Source: Hymenobacter sp. DG25B (lineage in GTDB: Bacteria > Bacteroidota > Bacteroidia > Cytophagales > Hymenobacteraceae). Taken from it: a DNA stretch of 64,000 nt. Below, one piece after another: positions 27,064 through 37,457 of this stretch (position 1 is the first letter of the stretch; every line of letters starts with the position of its first letter). The notes under the pieces are model-generated. The model had not been told where the DNA came from. It was given only the letters and a program-made list of their open reading frames with translations, and made no database searches. The stretch is taken from contig NZ_CP010054.1 in assembly GCF_000801315.1 (NCBI RefSeq), positions 1,178,001 to 1,242,000 on the forward strand, written 5' to 3'. The position numbers were made by a program, and so were the translations under genes.

Positions 27064-27109
27064 TACCATAAAGGCCGTGCTTCTTTTAAGAGGCACGGCC
27101 TTTATGGTA
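27064..27109. terminator. Long perfect hairpin after rfbD
   Basis: The 17-bp arms TACCATAAAGGCCGTGC and GCACGGCCTTTATGGTA form a stem that extends a few more pairs into the loop. It is 22 bp after the rfbD stop and probably terminates its transcript, though no long T-run follows. Confidence 0.65.
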
Positions 27110-27157
27110 TGGTAAATGCCGCAGTGTTATCCTGGTTATCCTAAGCCTGGCAATGCG

Positions 27158-27197
27158 CCTCCGGCTATTAGCGCAACGAGGCACTAATAGCCGGAGG
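27158..27197. terminator. Second hairpin, possible terminator
   Basis: CCTCCGGCTATTAG pairs with CTAATAGCCGGAGG (14 bp) and is followed by TCTTTT rightward. It lies between the convergent rfbD and Pro/Ala-rich genes. Confidence 0.5.
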
Positions 27198-27224
27198 TCT
27201 TTTCACTGCCCGTGCGGAGGCTCA

Positions 27225-27902
27225 CTACGCTTCCTTCTCCAGACTTCTTAACTCGTCAGGATTCTCCTTGGCTTCGTTGCGGCCGGCGGCATATTGGAAA
27301 CCAATTACGCTTTTTTCCGCACTCGGATTTTCGGGGTTATTGCTGGTAGGGGTGGGGGGCGGGGTGCTGTTGGTAGGCTGTGCTGCAGCGTTGGTTGGTT
27401 GGAGGGGCGTGCTGACGGATATTTCTATCGGGATGGAAAGCGTCAGCTTGGGTGAGCTCTCCGGCGTGGCGGGCGCGCCTGCGTTGGTTACCGCAGCATT
27501 GGCAGGCTGAGCGGCCTCAGCCGCCAGGGCTTGGCTGACAGTAGCTACCGGAATGCTAATAACGGCGGCGGGGGCCGGAGCTGCCGCAGCAGCCGGGGCC
27601 GGGCTGACGGCGGCAGCTGGAGCCGGGTTGGCCGCCGCAACAGGAGCAGCGGCAGCCGTTGGGTTTGGAGTGGTTTCAGCAGTGGGCGCATGATTAGCCG
27701 CTGCGGTTGGGGCCGGGTTGGCCTGCGCTATGGGAGCGGGGTTGACTTCAGCGGCAGGAGTAGATTGGGCAGCAGCGGTTGGGGCAGGATTGGCCTCAGC
27801 AGTTGGAGCAAGAAGGGGAGCAGTGGCAGGCTCTTGGCTTGGGCCTTGGTTTTGGGCAGCCTGGTTGGTAGGCAGCGGCGTAGGATGATCTTGCGTATCC
27901 AT
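27225..27902 (-). CDS. Low-complexity Pro/Ala/Asn/Thr-rich hypothetical protein
   Basis: Roughly 225 residues dominated by tandem degenerate repeats of the type (A/N)PAPTAAA(N/Q) and a run of Ala/Pro through about residue 120. After that comes a less repetitive part (SIPVATVSQALAAEA, PKLTLSIPIEISVSTPLQPT), and the protein ends in a charged stretch (GRNEAKENPDELRSLEKEA). No signal peptide, membrane helix or known domain is seen. ATG 27902 (MDTQDHPTP) is preferred; the frame extends to 27974 but that region reads as non-coding. It is likely intrinsically disordered. Function unknown. Confidence 0.6.
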   Translation of the reverse strand: MDTQDHPTPLPTNQAAQNQGPSQEPATAPLLAPTAEANPAPTAAAQSTPAAEVNPAPIAQANPAPTAAANHAPTAETTPNPTAAAAPVAAANPAPAAAVSPAPAAAAAPAPAAVISIPVATVSQALAAEAAQPANAAVTNAGAPATPESSPKLTLSIPIEISVSTPLQPTNAAAQPTNSTPPPTPTSNNPENPSAEKSVIGFQYAAGRNEAKENPDELRSLEKEA

Positions 27903-28715
27903 TTTGAAGAGGAAAAAAGATGAAAAAAGCAACTGGGCTAAGTTCGAATTTCCTGCCCTAAGTGCATCATACACAATACGTAAACTGAACGATGCTGTTC
28001 AGTATTTTTATCGGGTTTGCGGGTGTTTTCAGCTCCTCATTTACTTCTGAAAATAGAGCTGTTCGAAAGATCCTTCCAGCACGCAGAAAGAGACTTTTCT
28101 CCCACAAGCAAACGGCACAGCACAGTAGCCGCAGACCCTTCTAAGTCACCTTCTGTTTTCTTTAAACTCCCAGGATAAGGCTTGGTACATTGAGGGCGGG
28201 AGCGAAAGACATCGGCGCAAATTGTCTGCTGGAGCCTCTGGTTGTTTTCCCTGATGCAACGAGCCCACGCCACCTGACTATCTACAGATAACACGCGCCG
28301 TAAAGCGGCCGCTGGCCGCCGATTCTTTTCGGTTTTGACGCTAGACAATAGCTGGCTTTAGATTGGCCTTCCGGGTGATTTTCAGTATACTAGAGGATGG
28401 GTTTGGCTTAGAAAAGTTATAAAATAAACTTTTCTATACGCTTGATACACACGTTGCCTGATAAGGGTAAAGGCTTGTCAGGCTGTTCAAAAGCGAATTG
28501 TTGTCAATTGATAAGTCGGGTAGGTACAAAATGGCAACGCTATACGCACAAGTCAAATACAAAATTAACCTGCCAATAAAAGGCGGCCGACGGGCTTCTA
28601 TTAGCCGTCGAGCTTAAAAAAAATCGACAACCCCAAATAAGGGCCGCTTCCCTTTCGAAAGAATCTGCCGCTACCCGTGTCTTTCCATTCTTAGTCTTTC
28701 TAGTTCCCACCACGC
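27903..28715. other. Long intergenic region, no confident gene
   Basis: About 810 bp, more AT-rich than its surroundings, between the Pro/Ala-rich gene and the GH16 gene. A 103-codon leftward frame (28037-28348) has no recognisable features and I do not support it as a gene. Visible structures are an AGAAAAGTT/AACTTTTCT stem at 28409-28434 and a CGACGG-type stem at 28588-28610 (CGACGGGC with GCCGTCG). The right part presumably holds the GH16 promoter; no clear operator was found. Confidence 0.5.
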
Positions 28716-31700
28716 ATGAAGAAAACCTTTACTCATTCCCTATCAGGCTGGTCACAAGCCAGTCGGCGGCGGCTGGCCGCGGCGGCCCTGCTGCTTTCCG
28801 CTACGTTCACTACCCAGGCCCAAACCCTGGTCTGGGAAGATAATTTCGACGGCACGGCCATCAATCCCGACTCCTGGACCTACGATTTTGGGGATGGGTG
28901 CGAACGGGGCGTCTGCGGCTGGGGCAACCAGGAACTGCAGTACTATACCAGCCGGACAGAAAATGCCCGCATCGAGGATGGTAGCCTGGTAATTGAAGCC
29001 CGTAAGGAAAAATTTCAGACCCGGGAATTCACCTCCGCCCGCCTGAAAACGTTTGGTCGGGTGCAGTTCAAATACGGTACGCTGGAGGCCCGCATTAAAG
29101 TGCCGAATCTGAAAAATGGCCTGTGGCCGGCTTTCTGGCTGCTGGGCACTACGGGCAACTGGCCCGCCAGTGGCGAAACCGATATTCTGGAGATGGGAGC
29201 TAAGGCCTCTTACCCTGGCAACGTGAATAACTGGGTAAGTGCGGCCCTGCACTGGAGCTATAAAGGCAGCCAGGCCGACTATAGCGAAACCTACAAAAGC
29301 GCCACGCCTTTAACCGACGACTACCACGTCTATAAAATGGTGTGGGATGCCCAGTTCATCAAAGTATTTATTGATGGCACCCAGTACTTCTCCGTGGATA
29401 TCACCAATACCCCGGAGAAGGATATGGAGGAGTTCCATAAGTCGCAGTACATTCTGCTGAATATGGCCGTGGGCGGCAATTATACCGGCCTGCCTGCGGT
29501 AAATGATATAACCGCTACGCTGCCCGCCAAAATGCTGGTAGACTACATCCGGCTGTATCAGAGCCCCGGTGATGAGCTGTACCTGGGGAAAGACCATGCC
29601 TTCGGCGGCAACTTCGGCATCTATACTGAGCAGACATCTATTACCAATAAGCTGGTATTTGGCGAAGGAGCCGAGCTGTATTACTGGAATAACCTGACCA
29701 ATATTACCCCAACGCCCGCGGCCTACGAGGGCACGCAGGTGCTGGCGGTGCGGGCCGGCAGCGGCGACTGGTTTGGCATGGGCGTAGATCATGCCCCAAT
29801 CAACCTGCTTAATTTCGCGCAGGATGGCGCCCTCAGGTTTCAGTTCAAAACCTCCTACACCGGCCAGTTTAAGATTGGGGTGAAAAGCGGCCATGGCGAA
29901 AGCTGGATTAATTTCCCGGCGGGCGGGGCTGCGCAGTATGGCCTGGTGCGGGATGGCAGCTGGCACGAGGTAACCATTCCGCTGAGTGCCTTTAACCAGC
30001 CTAACGTAGGCATGCACATTGATCTGGGCTCGATGACCAGCCTGTTCATGTTTGCCGGCGACGCTGCTTCCAGCACGGCTGATTTCTTCTTTGATGATAT
30101 GTACCTGAGCGGCGGGATAATCGCCAACCCGGCGCCCACCGTTACGCTCACCGCTCCAGCGAACAATGCCGTAGTAACCACGCCGGCCAGCATTACGCTC
30201 AAGGCCACGGCCGCCGACGAAAACGGCAGTGTAGCCAAGGTAGATTTCTACCAGGGCACCACGCTGCTGGGCACCGATACCAGCAGCCCCTACAGCTTTG
30301 CCTGGACCGGAGCCGCCGCCGGCGTGTACACCCTCACCGCCAAAGCCACCGACAATGAGGGCTCCGTGGCTACCTCGGTTCCGGTGACGCTGTTTGTCTC
30401 GGCTCCCAACAACAGTGCGCCCACCGTTAGCCTGACGGCCCCGGCAGCCAATGCCAGCTACTTTACCCCGGCCAGCATTACCCTCACGGCCAACGCCGCT
30501 GATACGGATGGCTCTATCTATAAGGTGGAGTTCTATCAGGGTACTATGCTGCTGGCAACGGACATGGCCAGCCCCTACACCTATACTTGGACCAGCGCGG
30601 TGGCGGGCACCTATGCCCTCACGGCCAAAGCCACCGATAATGGCGGCGCCGTTACCACCTCAACGGCCGTTACAATTACAGTGGCTGATCCGGTAAAGCC
30701 CACCGTAACCCTGACCAGCCCCTTGGCTACCGACAAGTTTACGGCCCCGGCTACCCTCACGCTTACGGCTACCGCGGCAGATGCCAACGGCACCATCAGC
30801 ATGGTGGAATTCTACAACGGTGATACAAAGCTGGGCACCGCCACTACCGCACCCTACTCCTTTGAATGGAAGAACGTGGCCGCCGGCGCTTACTCCCTGA
30901 CGGCCCGCGCCACCGATAATGATGGCAATACTACCACCTCCGCGGCAGTGGCGGTAGAGGTGAAAACCCTGGCCTGTACCGGCCTGGCCGCCAACGGCGA
31001 CTACAGCTACGAAGTGTTCAGCCAGGATGGCAATGTGACTTACACGTTCCATCCGCTGGGTGCTACGGCCGGGGGCAACCTGGGCCTGATTTACATTCAG
31101 GAAGGCGGCGTAGGCGCTTACCCTGGCTACCCCATGACCAAGAATGCGGCGGGAGATTTCACCTTCTCTAAGCCTATTGCCACGGGTATAGCCACCAGCT
31201 TCTACTTCACCTATCAGGTAGGCGCGGGCGGTCCGGAGCGCAACTCCGCTGACAAGCCCCATTCCTACACCGTGGGACAGAGCTGCGATACGAGCGGCCC
31301 CGATAATGCCGCTCCTACGGTTAGCCTCACGGCCCCGCTGGCCACCGGCCAGTATGTGGCGCCCGCCACCATCACGCTCACGGCCACGGCCGCTGATACG
31401 GATGGGACCATAGCGAAAGTGGAGTTCTTCCAGGGAAATACCAAGCTGGGGGAAGATGCTACGGCCCCCTACTCCTATGAGTGGGTGAAGGTGTCCGCCG
31501 GCTCTTATGCGCTGACCGCCAAGGCCACGGACAATGCCGGCAAAAGCACCACCTCAGCGGCGGTAACCATAACCGTGGCCGGTACTGATGGCTACTGCGC
31601 TACTACCGACGATTATAGTTTTAAGGCCATAACCATGGGCGAAAATGTAACCTACACGTTGCATCCCCTGGGCGCCACGGCCGGCGGCAACCTGGCTATT

Positions 31701-32195
31701 ATCTACATTCGGGAAGGCAGTGAAGGCGCTTATCCGGGCTACACCATGGAGAAGAATGCCGCCGGGGACTTCACCTTCACCAAAACAATTGCTACAGGTG
31801 TAGTAACCAGTGTATACTTCACCTACCAGGTAGGCGCGGGTGGGCCGGAGCGCAACTCTGCCGAGAAACCACATTTGTATGTGGTGGGCGCCAGCTGCGC
31901 CGCTACGCCTACGCCTAACAAGCCAGCTTCCATGGTGGAGGGTTTCTCGGTGTATCCCAACCCCGGACAGAGCCGCACGGCGGTATCATTCTCTATGCTG
32001 GTCTCGGGTCAGTACAGCCTGGCTGTGTATGACTTAAAAGGCAGCCGCGTGCAGGTAGTAGCCGCCGGTTCTGCGGCGGCCAACCAGAAAATAGCCAAGG
32101 AGCTGTTGCTTTCCTCGTACGCCAACGGGGTGTATCTGCTGAAGCTGGTAACCGACCACGGTGTGGCTACCAAGCGTTTGGTGGTGAGCCACTAG
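28716..32195 (+). CDS. Secreted modular GH16 beta-glucanase with Ig-like and duplicated putative carbohydrate-binding modules, T9SS-sorted
   Basis: A 1159-residue secreted enzyme, probably an endo-beta-1,3(4)-glucanase (laminarinase-like). The order is: signal peptide (about 1-36, ending FTTQAQ); GH16 domain (about 38-288) with catalytic GETDILEMG (E154 nucleophile, D156, E159 acid/base); a beta-sandwich carbohydrate-binding-like module (about 290-468); three Ig-like repeats (about 473-562, 568-655, 661-750; each with KATDN and FYQG/FYNG); a YTFHPLGATAGGNLGLIYI-type module (about 754-858); a fourth Ig-like repeat (about 864-955); a second copy of the same module (about 962-1061); and a T9SS type A sorting domain (GFSVYPNPGQS... 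GVYLLKLVTDHG). The two late modules are near-duplicates. Confidence 0.93.
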   Translation: MKKTFTHSLSGWSQASRRRLAAAALLLSATFTTQAQTLVWEDNFDGTAINPDSWTYDFGDGCERGVCGWGNQELQYYTSRTENARIEDGSLVIEARKEKFQTREFTSARLKTFGRVQFKYGTLEARIKVPNLKNGLWPAFWLLGTTGNWPASGETDILEMGAKASYPGNVNNWVSAALHWSYKGSQADYSETYKSATPLTDDYHVYKMVWDAQFIKVFIDGTQYFSVDITNTPEKDMEEFHKSQYILLNMAVGGNYTGLPAVNDITATLPAKMLVDYIRLYQSPGDELYLGKDHAFGGNFGIYTEQTSITNKLVFGEGAELYYWNNLTNITPTPAAYEGTQVLAVRAGSGDWFGMGVDHAPINLLNFAQDGALRFQFKTSYTGQFKIGVKSGHGESWINFPAGGAAQYGLVRDGSWHEVTIPLSAFNQPNVGMHIDLGSMTSLFMFAGDAASSTADFFFDDMYLSGGIIANPAPTVTLTAPANNAVVTTPASITLKATAADENGSVAKVDFYQGTTLLGTDTSSPYSFAWTGAAAGVYTLTAKATDNEGSVATSVPVTLFVSAPNNSAPTVSLTAPAANASYFTPASITLTANAADTDGSIYKVEFYQGTMLLATDMASPYTYTWTSAVAGTYALTAKATDNGGAVTTSTAVTITVADPVKPTVTLTSPLATDKFTAPATLTLTATAADANGTISMVEFYNGDTKLGTATTAPYSFEWKNVAAGAYSLTARATDNDGNTTTSAAVAVEVKTLACTGLAANGDYSYEVFSQDGNVTYTFHPLGATAGGNLGLIYIQEGGVGAYPGYPMTKNAAGDFTFSKPIATGIATSFYFTYQVGAGGPERNSADKPHSYTVGQSCDTSGPDNAAPTVSLTAPLATGQYVAPATITLTATAADTDGTIAKVEFFQGNTKLGEDATAPYSYEWVKVSAGSYALTAKATDNAGKSTTSAAVTITVAGTDGYCATTDDYSFKAITMGENVTYTLHPLGATAGGNLAIIYIREGSEGAYPGYTMEKNAAGDFTFTKTIATGVVTSVYFTYQVGAGGPERNSAEKPHLYVVGASCAATPTPNKPASMVEGFSVYPNPGQSRTAVSFSMLVSGQYSLAVYDLKGSRVQVVAAGSAAANQKIAKELLLSSYANGVYLLKLVTDHGVATKRLVVSH

Positions 32196-32214
32196 TATTT
32201 GAACGCACCATAAG

Positions 32215-32246
32215 AAAGCCCCGGCTGTATGGTCGGGGCTTTTTTA
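32215..32246 (+). terminator. Intrinsic terminator of the GH16 gene
   Basis: AAAGCCCC pairs with GGGGCTTT around a 12-nt loop, followed by TTT, 20 bp after the stop. It also faces the convergent MFS gene. Confidence 0.8.
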
Positions 32247-32264
32247 TGCTTTATGGGTATGGGG

Positions 32265-33527
32265 CTACTCTTCTGACAGCGCAGTAGCCACACCAGCACC
32301 GGGCCGCCCATAAAAGCGGTTAACCAGGTAGCCCGCCACGCCAAACGCCAGCCCCACGGCGCATACGCCCGGCCAGTGGAAATGCGCCCAGGCCTGCCCG
32401 CCCAGCCAGGAGCCCAGGGAGGCACCAATGAAAGCAGCCGTCATATACACCGTATTCAGGCGGCTGCGGGCTTCGGGCAGCAGGGAAAAAATGCGTGATT
32501 GGTTGGAAATGTGGGTCATCTGCTGGCCTACATCCAGAATAACAACGGCCAGAATCAGCCCTACCAGATAGTACCCACCAAACAGCAAGAGCACAAAAGA
32601 CCCTACACACAGCAGAATGCCAATGTTGAGGGCAAAGTCGGCGCCTTTGCGGTCGGCGGAGCGGCCGGCAAGGGGCGAGGCCAGGGCCCCGCTGGCGCCA
32701 ATAAGGCCGAACAGGCCGGCTACATCACTATGGTAGTTGTAGGTGCTGCTTTCCAGGAAAAACACCAGCGTAGTCCAGAAAGCGCTGAAGCCGGCAAACA
32801 TGCACAAGCCCACCAGCGCCGAGCGGCGCAGCGTAGGGAGGTCGCGGGTGAGGGTGCCCAGCGAGCGAAGCAGGCTGGCGTAGCTGCCGGTAAACGTGGG
32901 CTGATTGCGCGGCAGCATGCGGGCCAGAATGCCGGTGAGCACCACCATCACGCCGGCGCCCACCCAGAACATGGTGCGCCAGCCAAAATGCGCGCCCACG
33001 TATCCGCTGATGGTACGGGATACGAGAATGCCGATAAGCAAACCGCTCATAACTTTACCTACCACACGGCCGCGCTCCTCATTGCTGGCCAGGGAAGCCG
33101 CCATGGGAATCAGCAGCTGCGGCACCGAAGAGAAAATGCCAATCAGCAGGCTGGCAGCTACCAGCAACGCAAAGGAAGGCGCAAAGGCCGCCCCTGCCAG
33201 ACACACCGCCGCGCACAGCAGCAAAGCCAGAATCAGGCTTTTTCGCTCCCGCTTATCACCCAGGGGCACCACAAACAGCAGCCCCAGCGTGTAGCCTACC
33301 TGCGTAATGGTGGCTACCAGACTCACCCGGCTATCGGAAAGACCAAAGGTTTTGCCTATTTCAGCCAGCAGCGGCTGGTTGTAGTAGATATTAGCCACCA
33401 CCAACCCGCAGGTAATGGCCATCAGCCATACCAAAGCAGGAGCAACAGGCGGGTGGGACGGAATAGGACGAGCGTCCTCTATCACGGGCTGGGGTGCAGC
33501 CACTACGGCATCTTTCATAGGAGGCAA
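32265..33527 (-). CDS. MFS transporter (drug/metabolite exporter type)
   Basis: A 12-helix major facilitator of 420 residues in the inner membrane. Visible features are the first helix (VWLMAITCGLVVANIYYNQPLLAEI), the loop 2-3 motif region PLGDKRERKSLILAL, helix 4 (LIGIFSSVPQLLIPMAASL) and GRVVGKVMSGLLIGILVSRTISG (motif C-like). The second half reads PLAGRSADRKGADFAL. YNQPLLAEI and GDK-R match the YnfM/NepI-like subfamily, but the substrate cannot be told. The N-terminal 20 residues are soluble and Pro-rich. Divergent neighbours suggest no shared operon. Confidence 0.88.
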   Translation of the reverse strand: MPPMKDAVVAAPQPVIEDARPIPSHPPVAPALVWLMAITCGLVVANIYYNQPLLAEIGKTFGLSDSRVSLVATITQVGYTLGLLFVVPLGDKRERKSLILALLLCAAVCLAGAAFAPSFALLVAASLLIGIFSSVPQLLIPMAASLASNEERGRVVGKVMSGLLIGILVSRTISGYVGAHFGWRTMFWVGAGVMVVLTGILARMLPRNQPTFTGSYASLLRSLGTLTRDLPTLRRSALVGLCMFAGFSAFWTTLVFFLESSTYNYHSDVAGLFGLIGASGALASPLAGRSADRKGADFALNIGILLCVGSFVLLLFGGYYLVGLILAVVILDVGQQMTHISNQSRIFSLLPEARSRLNTVYMTAAFIGASLGSWLGGQAWAHFHWPGVCAVGLAFGVAGYLVNRFYGRPGAGVATALSEE

Positions 33528-33599
33528 AATTACGGCGGCTATTATTGCCGCCGCTTTACTGGCCTCACACCAACCCCAAGTCAGCCGAAAAGGTTGTGC

Positions 33600-34529
33600 C
33601 TATCCGGCTGCATACTGCTTTTTGTACAGCCCCGGCGTTACGCCTTCATATTGCTTAAACAGCTTCTGGAAGTACGCCGTGTTATTGAAGCCCGTCCGGA
33701 AGCACACGTCCGTAACGGTGGTAAGCGGGTTGCGCAACAGGCGCTTGGCTTCGGCCAGGCGCTCCTGAATCACATATTCTACGGGCGTGAGGCCCAGCTC
33801 GCGCTTAAACACCCGGAAAAAGGTGGCCTTGCTCATGCAGGCCAGCTCACTCAGCTTCTCAATGGTAATCTGCTCCGTGAGGTGCTGCTTGATGTACTGC
33901 ACCACGTGGGCAAAGCGGTGGGAGGTGACGTGCTCCTTATAGTTATGAAAGAGCAGCTGCCGGGCCTGGGTCTGCATCAGGCGCACCAGCATTTCCTGAA
34001 TGGTGAAGTTGGCCAGCACATCCTTCACGCGGCCCGTATCCTGCGAAAGCAGCACCAGGCGCTCCAGGGTGCTGGTAAGCTCGGGCGTGTTCTGAAAATG
34101 GGCGTGCTCGGCGGTGTCCAGCTGCCAGGGTAGGTGCTCTTCGGCGCGGGGCGAGTGCTCGTTGAGCAGGTCTACGGTTTGCCGGATGGTATCGGTGGGA
34201 ATAGCTACGGCCAGGCATTGCGTGGGCTGGGCCTCATTGGCTTCCGGGAAATCAATAACCATGGTTTCATCCTTGCCTACCACTACCGACTCCCCCGGCA
34301 GGTAATCGAAAGCCGGGCGGCCAGCCAGGTGCATCACTTTCTTGCCTCGCAACATAGTGGTAAGCACCACGTGGCCCATGCTGAGCGGTACCTGGTGGGC
34401 CGTGCGGTGGGTTTCAAACACGTTCAGCTCAAAGGCTTCCAGCGTGTACACGGTGCGGTTTTCCACCAGCGTGGTCAGCTGCTCTGGCTGGCGCAGGGAA
34501 ATGGGAGCGGGCAGGTGATGGGTAGGCAT
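33600..34529 (-). CDS. AraC-family transcriptional regulator
   Basis: A 309-residue regulator. The N-terminal sensory part (AraC_N-like cupin; PLSMGHVVLTTMLRGKKVMHLAGRPAFDYLPGESVVVGKDE) precedes two C-terminal HTH motifs (ITIEKLSELACMSKATFFRVFKRELGLTP and TTVTDVCFRTGFNNTAYFQKLFKQYEGVTPGLYKK). ATG 34529 is chosen; an upstream start at 34571 is possible. It is divergent from the aldehyde dehydrogenase across 243 bp, the classic arrangement for an aldehyde-responsive activator of that gene. The MFS gene lies downstream on the same strand. Confidence 0.88.
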   Translation of the reverse strand: MPTHHLPAPISLRQPEQLTTLVENRTVYTLEAFELNVFETHRTAHQVPLSMGHVVLTTMLRGKKVMHLAGRPAFDYLPGESVVVGKDETMVIDFPEANEAQPTQCLAVAIPTDTIRQTVDLLNEHSPRAEEHLPWQLDTAEHAHFQNTPELTSTLERLVLLSQDTGRVKDVLANFTIQEMLVRLMQTQARQLLFHNYKEHVTSHRFAHVVQYIKQHLTEQITIEKLSELACMSKATFFRVFKRELGLTPVEYVIQERLAEAKRLLRNPLTTVTDVCFRTGFNNTAYFQKLFKQYEGVTPGLYKKQYAAG

Positions 34530-34772
34530 GGGTGGGGAGTCCGATGGAAAGCCTGAACGCGGGAAAAGCACTGCTACTCTATATACAATAGCCGCCGGGC
34601 GCTAATTGTTCATTTCCAAGGCCCACTGCCGAAGCGTAATGGCCTATAGCAGAGTGACAAGCCCAACGGCAACTTGCGACAATAGGCGGCATTTCTGAGA
34701 GTATAATACAACTATTTCGGCAGGATAAGAAGCTAGCTTGGGATATCCGAAACCCACACAAAATCCCCATCC

Positions 34773-36299
<1,527 letters not shown>

Positions 36300-36348
36300 C
36301 AAGTGAAGTGATGGAAGGTGAAGTTTTGTTTCTAGTATCCTAAATCAC

Positions 36349-36452
36349 CTGTCATCCTGAGCTTGGCGAAGGACCTTATCACGCAAGTAAGAGTCGTTGT
36401 TTCCGTGGTTGTTCAACTGGCATAAGGTCCTTCGCCAAGCTCTGGATGACAG
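36349..36452 (+). repeat. 104-bp palindromic repeat, copy 2
   Basis: Ends CTGTCATCCTGAGCTTGGCGA and TCGCCAAGCTCTGGATGACAG pair almost fully, with AAGGACCTTATCACG facing GGCATAAGGTCC inside. Same length as the copies at 6070 and 55932, in the same orientation as 55932. A partial copy of another repeat word (GAGATGCTTCGCCTGCGCTC) follows immediately. Confidence 0.85.
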
Positions 36453-36580
36453 ATTCTTTGGCAACATCAGCCCGCGAGATGCTTCGCCTGCGCTCAGTAT
36501 GGCGTTGTGGTTTCTAGCCGCAGCTAAGCATCTTTTCGGTAGCTTGTTGGGTACTATGTTAACAACCAAGGTATCTGTCT

Positions 36581-36937
36581 ATGAAATTTCTGTTGCTGCC
36601 CGCTGCTCTACTGTTCGGACTTTCTGCCCACGCGCAATTATTGCCGGTACCCGGCACCTCAAACCCGGATTGGACGATAAAAAAAGCAGTGCCACTTGCT
36701 ACGTATCCGTGGCCGGTGCAGCGCATGGGTACCGACCGGATGCCTAACGCCGCGCAAAAAAGCATTGCCAGCAGTGGCAACCAGCATTACCATTGGGATG
36801 CTAAAAAGCAGCTGGTGTACACCTGGCTCAGCCGCCCGGGCAGCCAAACCATTGCTCCGGATAAGGAAGTAACCGTGCGCGACGACCGCACGGATACCCT
36901 TTATATATTCCGGCGCGCCCAGCCCAAAAGGCGCTAG
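36581..36937 (+). CDS. Small secreted hypothetical protein
   Basis: A 118-residue protein with a signal peptide (MKFLLLPAALLFGLSAHAQ). The mature part has WPVQRMGTDRMPNAAQ, HYHWDAKKQLVYTWLSRPG and a C-terminal VRDDRTDTLYIFRRAQPKRR. No domain is recognised; the tail is very basic. It sits between the aldehyde dehydrogenase and DUF779 genes, 31 bp before the latter, in the same direction. It may be a periplasmic or surface protein co-expressed with them. Confidence 0.65.
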   Translation: MKFLLLPAALLFGLSAHAQLLPVPGTSNPDWTIKKAVPLATYPWPVQRMGTDRMPNAAQKSIASSGNQHYHWDAKKQLVYTWLSRPGSQTIAPDKEVTVRDDRTDTLYIFRRAQPKRR

Positions 36938-36967
36938 CTGGCGTCACTCACCTAACTATTCCTGCGC

Positions 36968-37366
36968 ATGCCCACGCCCCGCGTCCTCGTAACCCAAGCC
37001 GCCGAAGCCACCATTGATGTGCTGCGCGATGAGCACGGCCCTTTAATGTTCCACCAGAGCGGTGGCTGCTGCGACGGCTCCTCGCCCATGTGCTTTGCCA
37101 AAGGTGAGTTCCGCATTGGCGGCAATGACGTATGGCTGGGCCAGATTCACGGCTGCGACTTCTTCATGAGCACCAGTCAGTTTGAGTACTGGCAGCATAC
37201 CCAGCTCACCGTAGACGTAACCAAAGGCCGGGGTGCCAGCTTCTCACTGGAAATACCACTGGGCGTGCGCTTCCTGATTCGGTCCCGGCTGTTCACAGAG
37301 GAAGAGTCCCGGGATATGGCGCCGGTGCTGGAAGGGGAAGAATACCTGGCTAATCAGGCGTCCTAA
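36968..37366 (+). CDS. DUF779 domain-containing protein
   Basis: A 132-residue soluble protein of the DUF779 family. Conserved parts are HGPLMFHQSGGCCDGSSPMCF (two adjacent cysteines and a third, possibly metal-binding), DVWLGQIHGCDFFMS and TVDVTKGRGASFSLEIPLGVRFLIRSRLF. DUF779 genes commonly neighbour aldehyde dehydrogenase genes, as here with one small gene between, so a role in aldehyde metabolism or dehydrogenase maturation is inferred. The molecular function is unknown. A strong terminator follows. Confidence 0.88.
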   Translation: MPTPRVLVTQAAEATIDVLRDEHGPLMFHQSGGCCDGSSPMCFAKGEFRIGGNDVWLGQIHGCDFFMSTSQFEYWQHTQLTVDVTKGRGASFSLEIPLGVRFLIRSRLFTEEESRDMAPVLEGEEYLANQAS

Positions 37367-37397
37367 CCTACCTGGAATGATCCGAAATACAAAAAAA

Positions 37398-37425
37398 ACA
37401 CCCCGTCAGATAACTGACGGGGTGT
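37398..37425. terminator. Bidirectional intrinsic terminator
   Basis: ACACCCCGTCAG pairs with CTGACGGGGTGT, with an A-run to the left and a T-run to the right, between the convergent DUF779 and SnoaL-like genes. Confidence 0.88.
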
Positions 37426-37457
37426 TTTTTTGTACTGCAAGGCAGCGGAGCCGCTGC

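Noticed and set aside
28037-28348. 103-codon leftward frame in the intergenic region
   Set aside because: No start region, no recognisable motif and unlike coding composition; kept only as a note in the intergenic entry.
32499-34133. 544-codon rightward open frame spanning two genes
   Set aside because: Runs antisense through both the MFS and AraC genes, His/Gln-rich, no domain.
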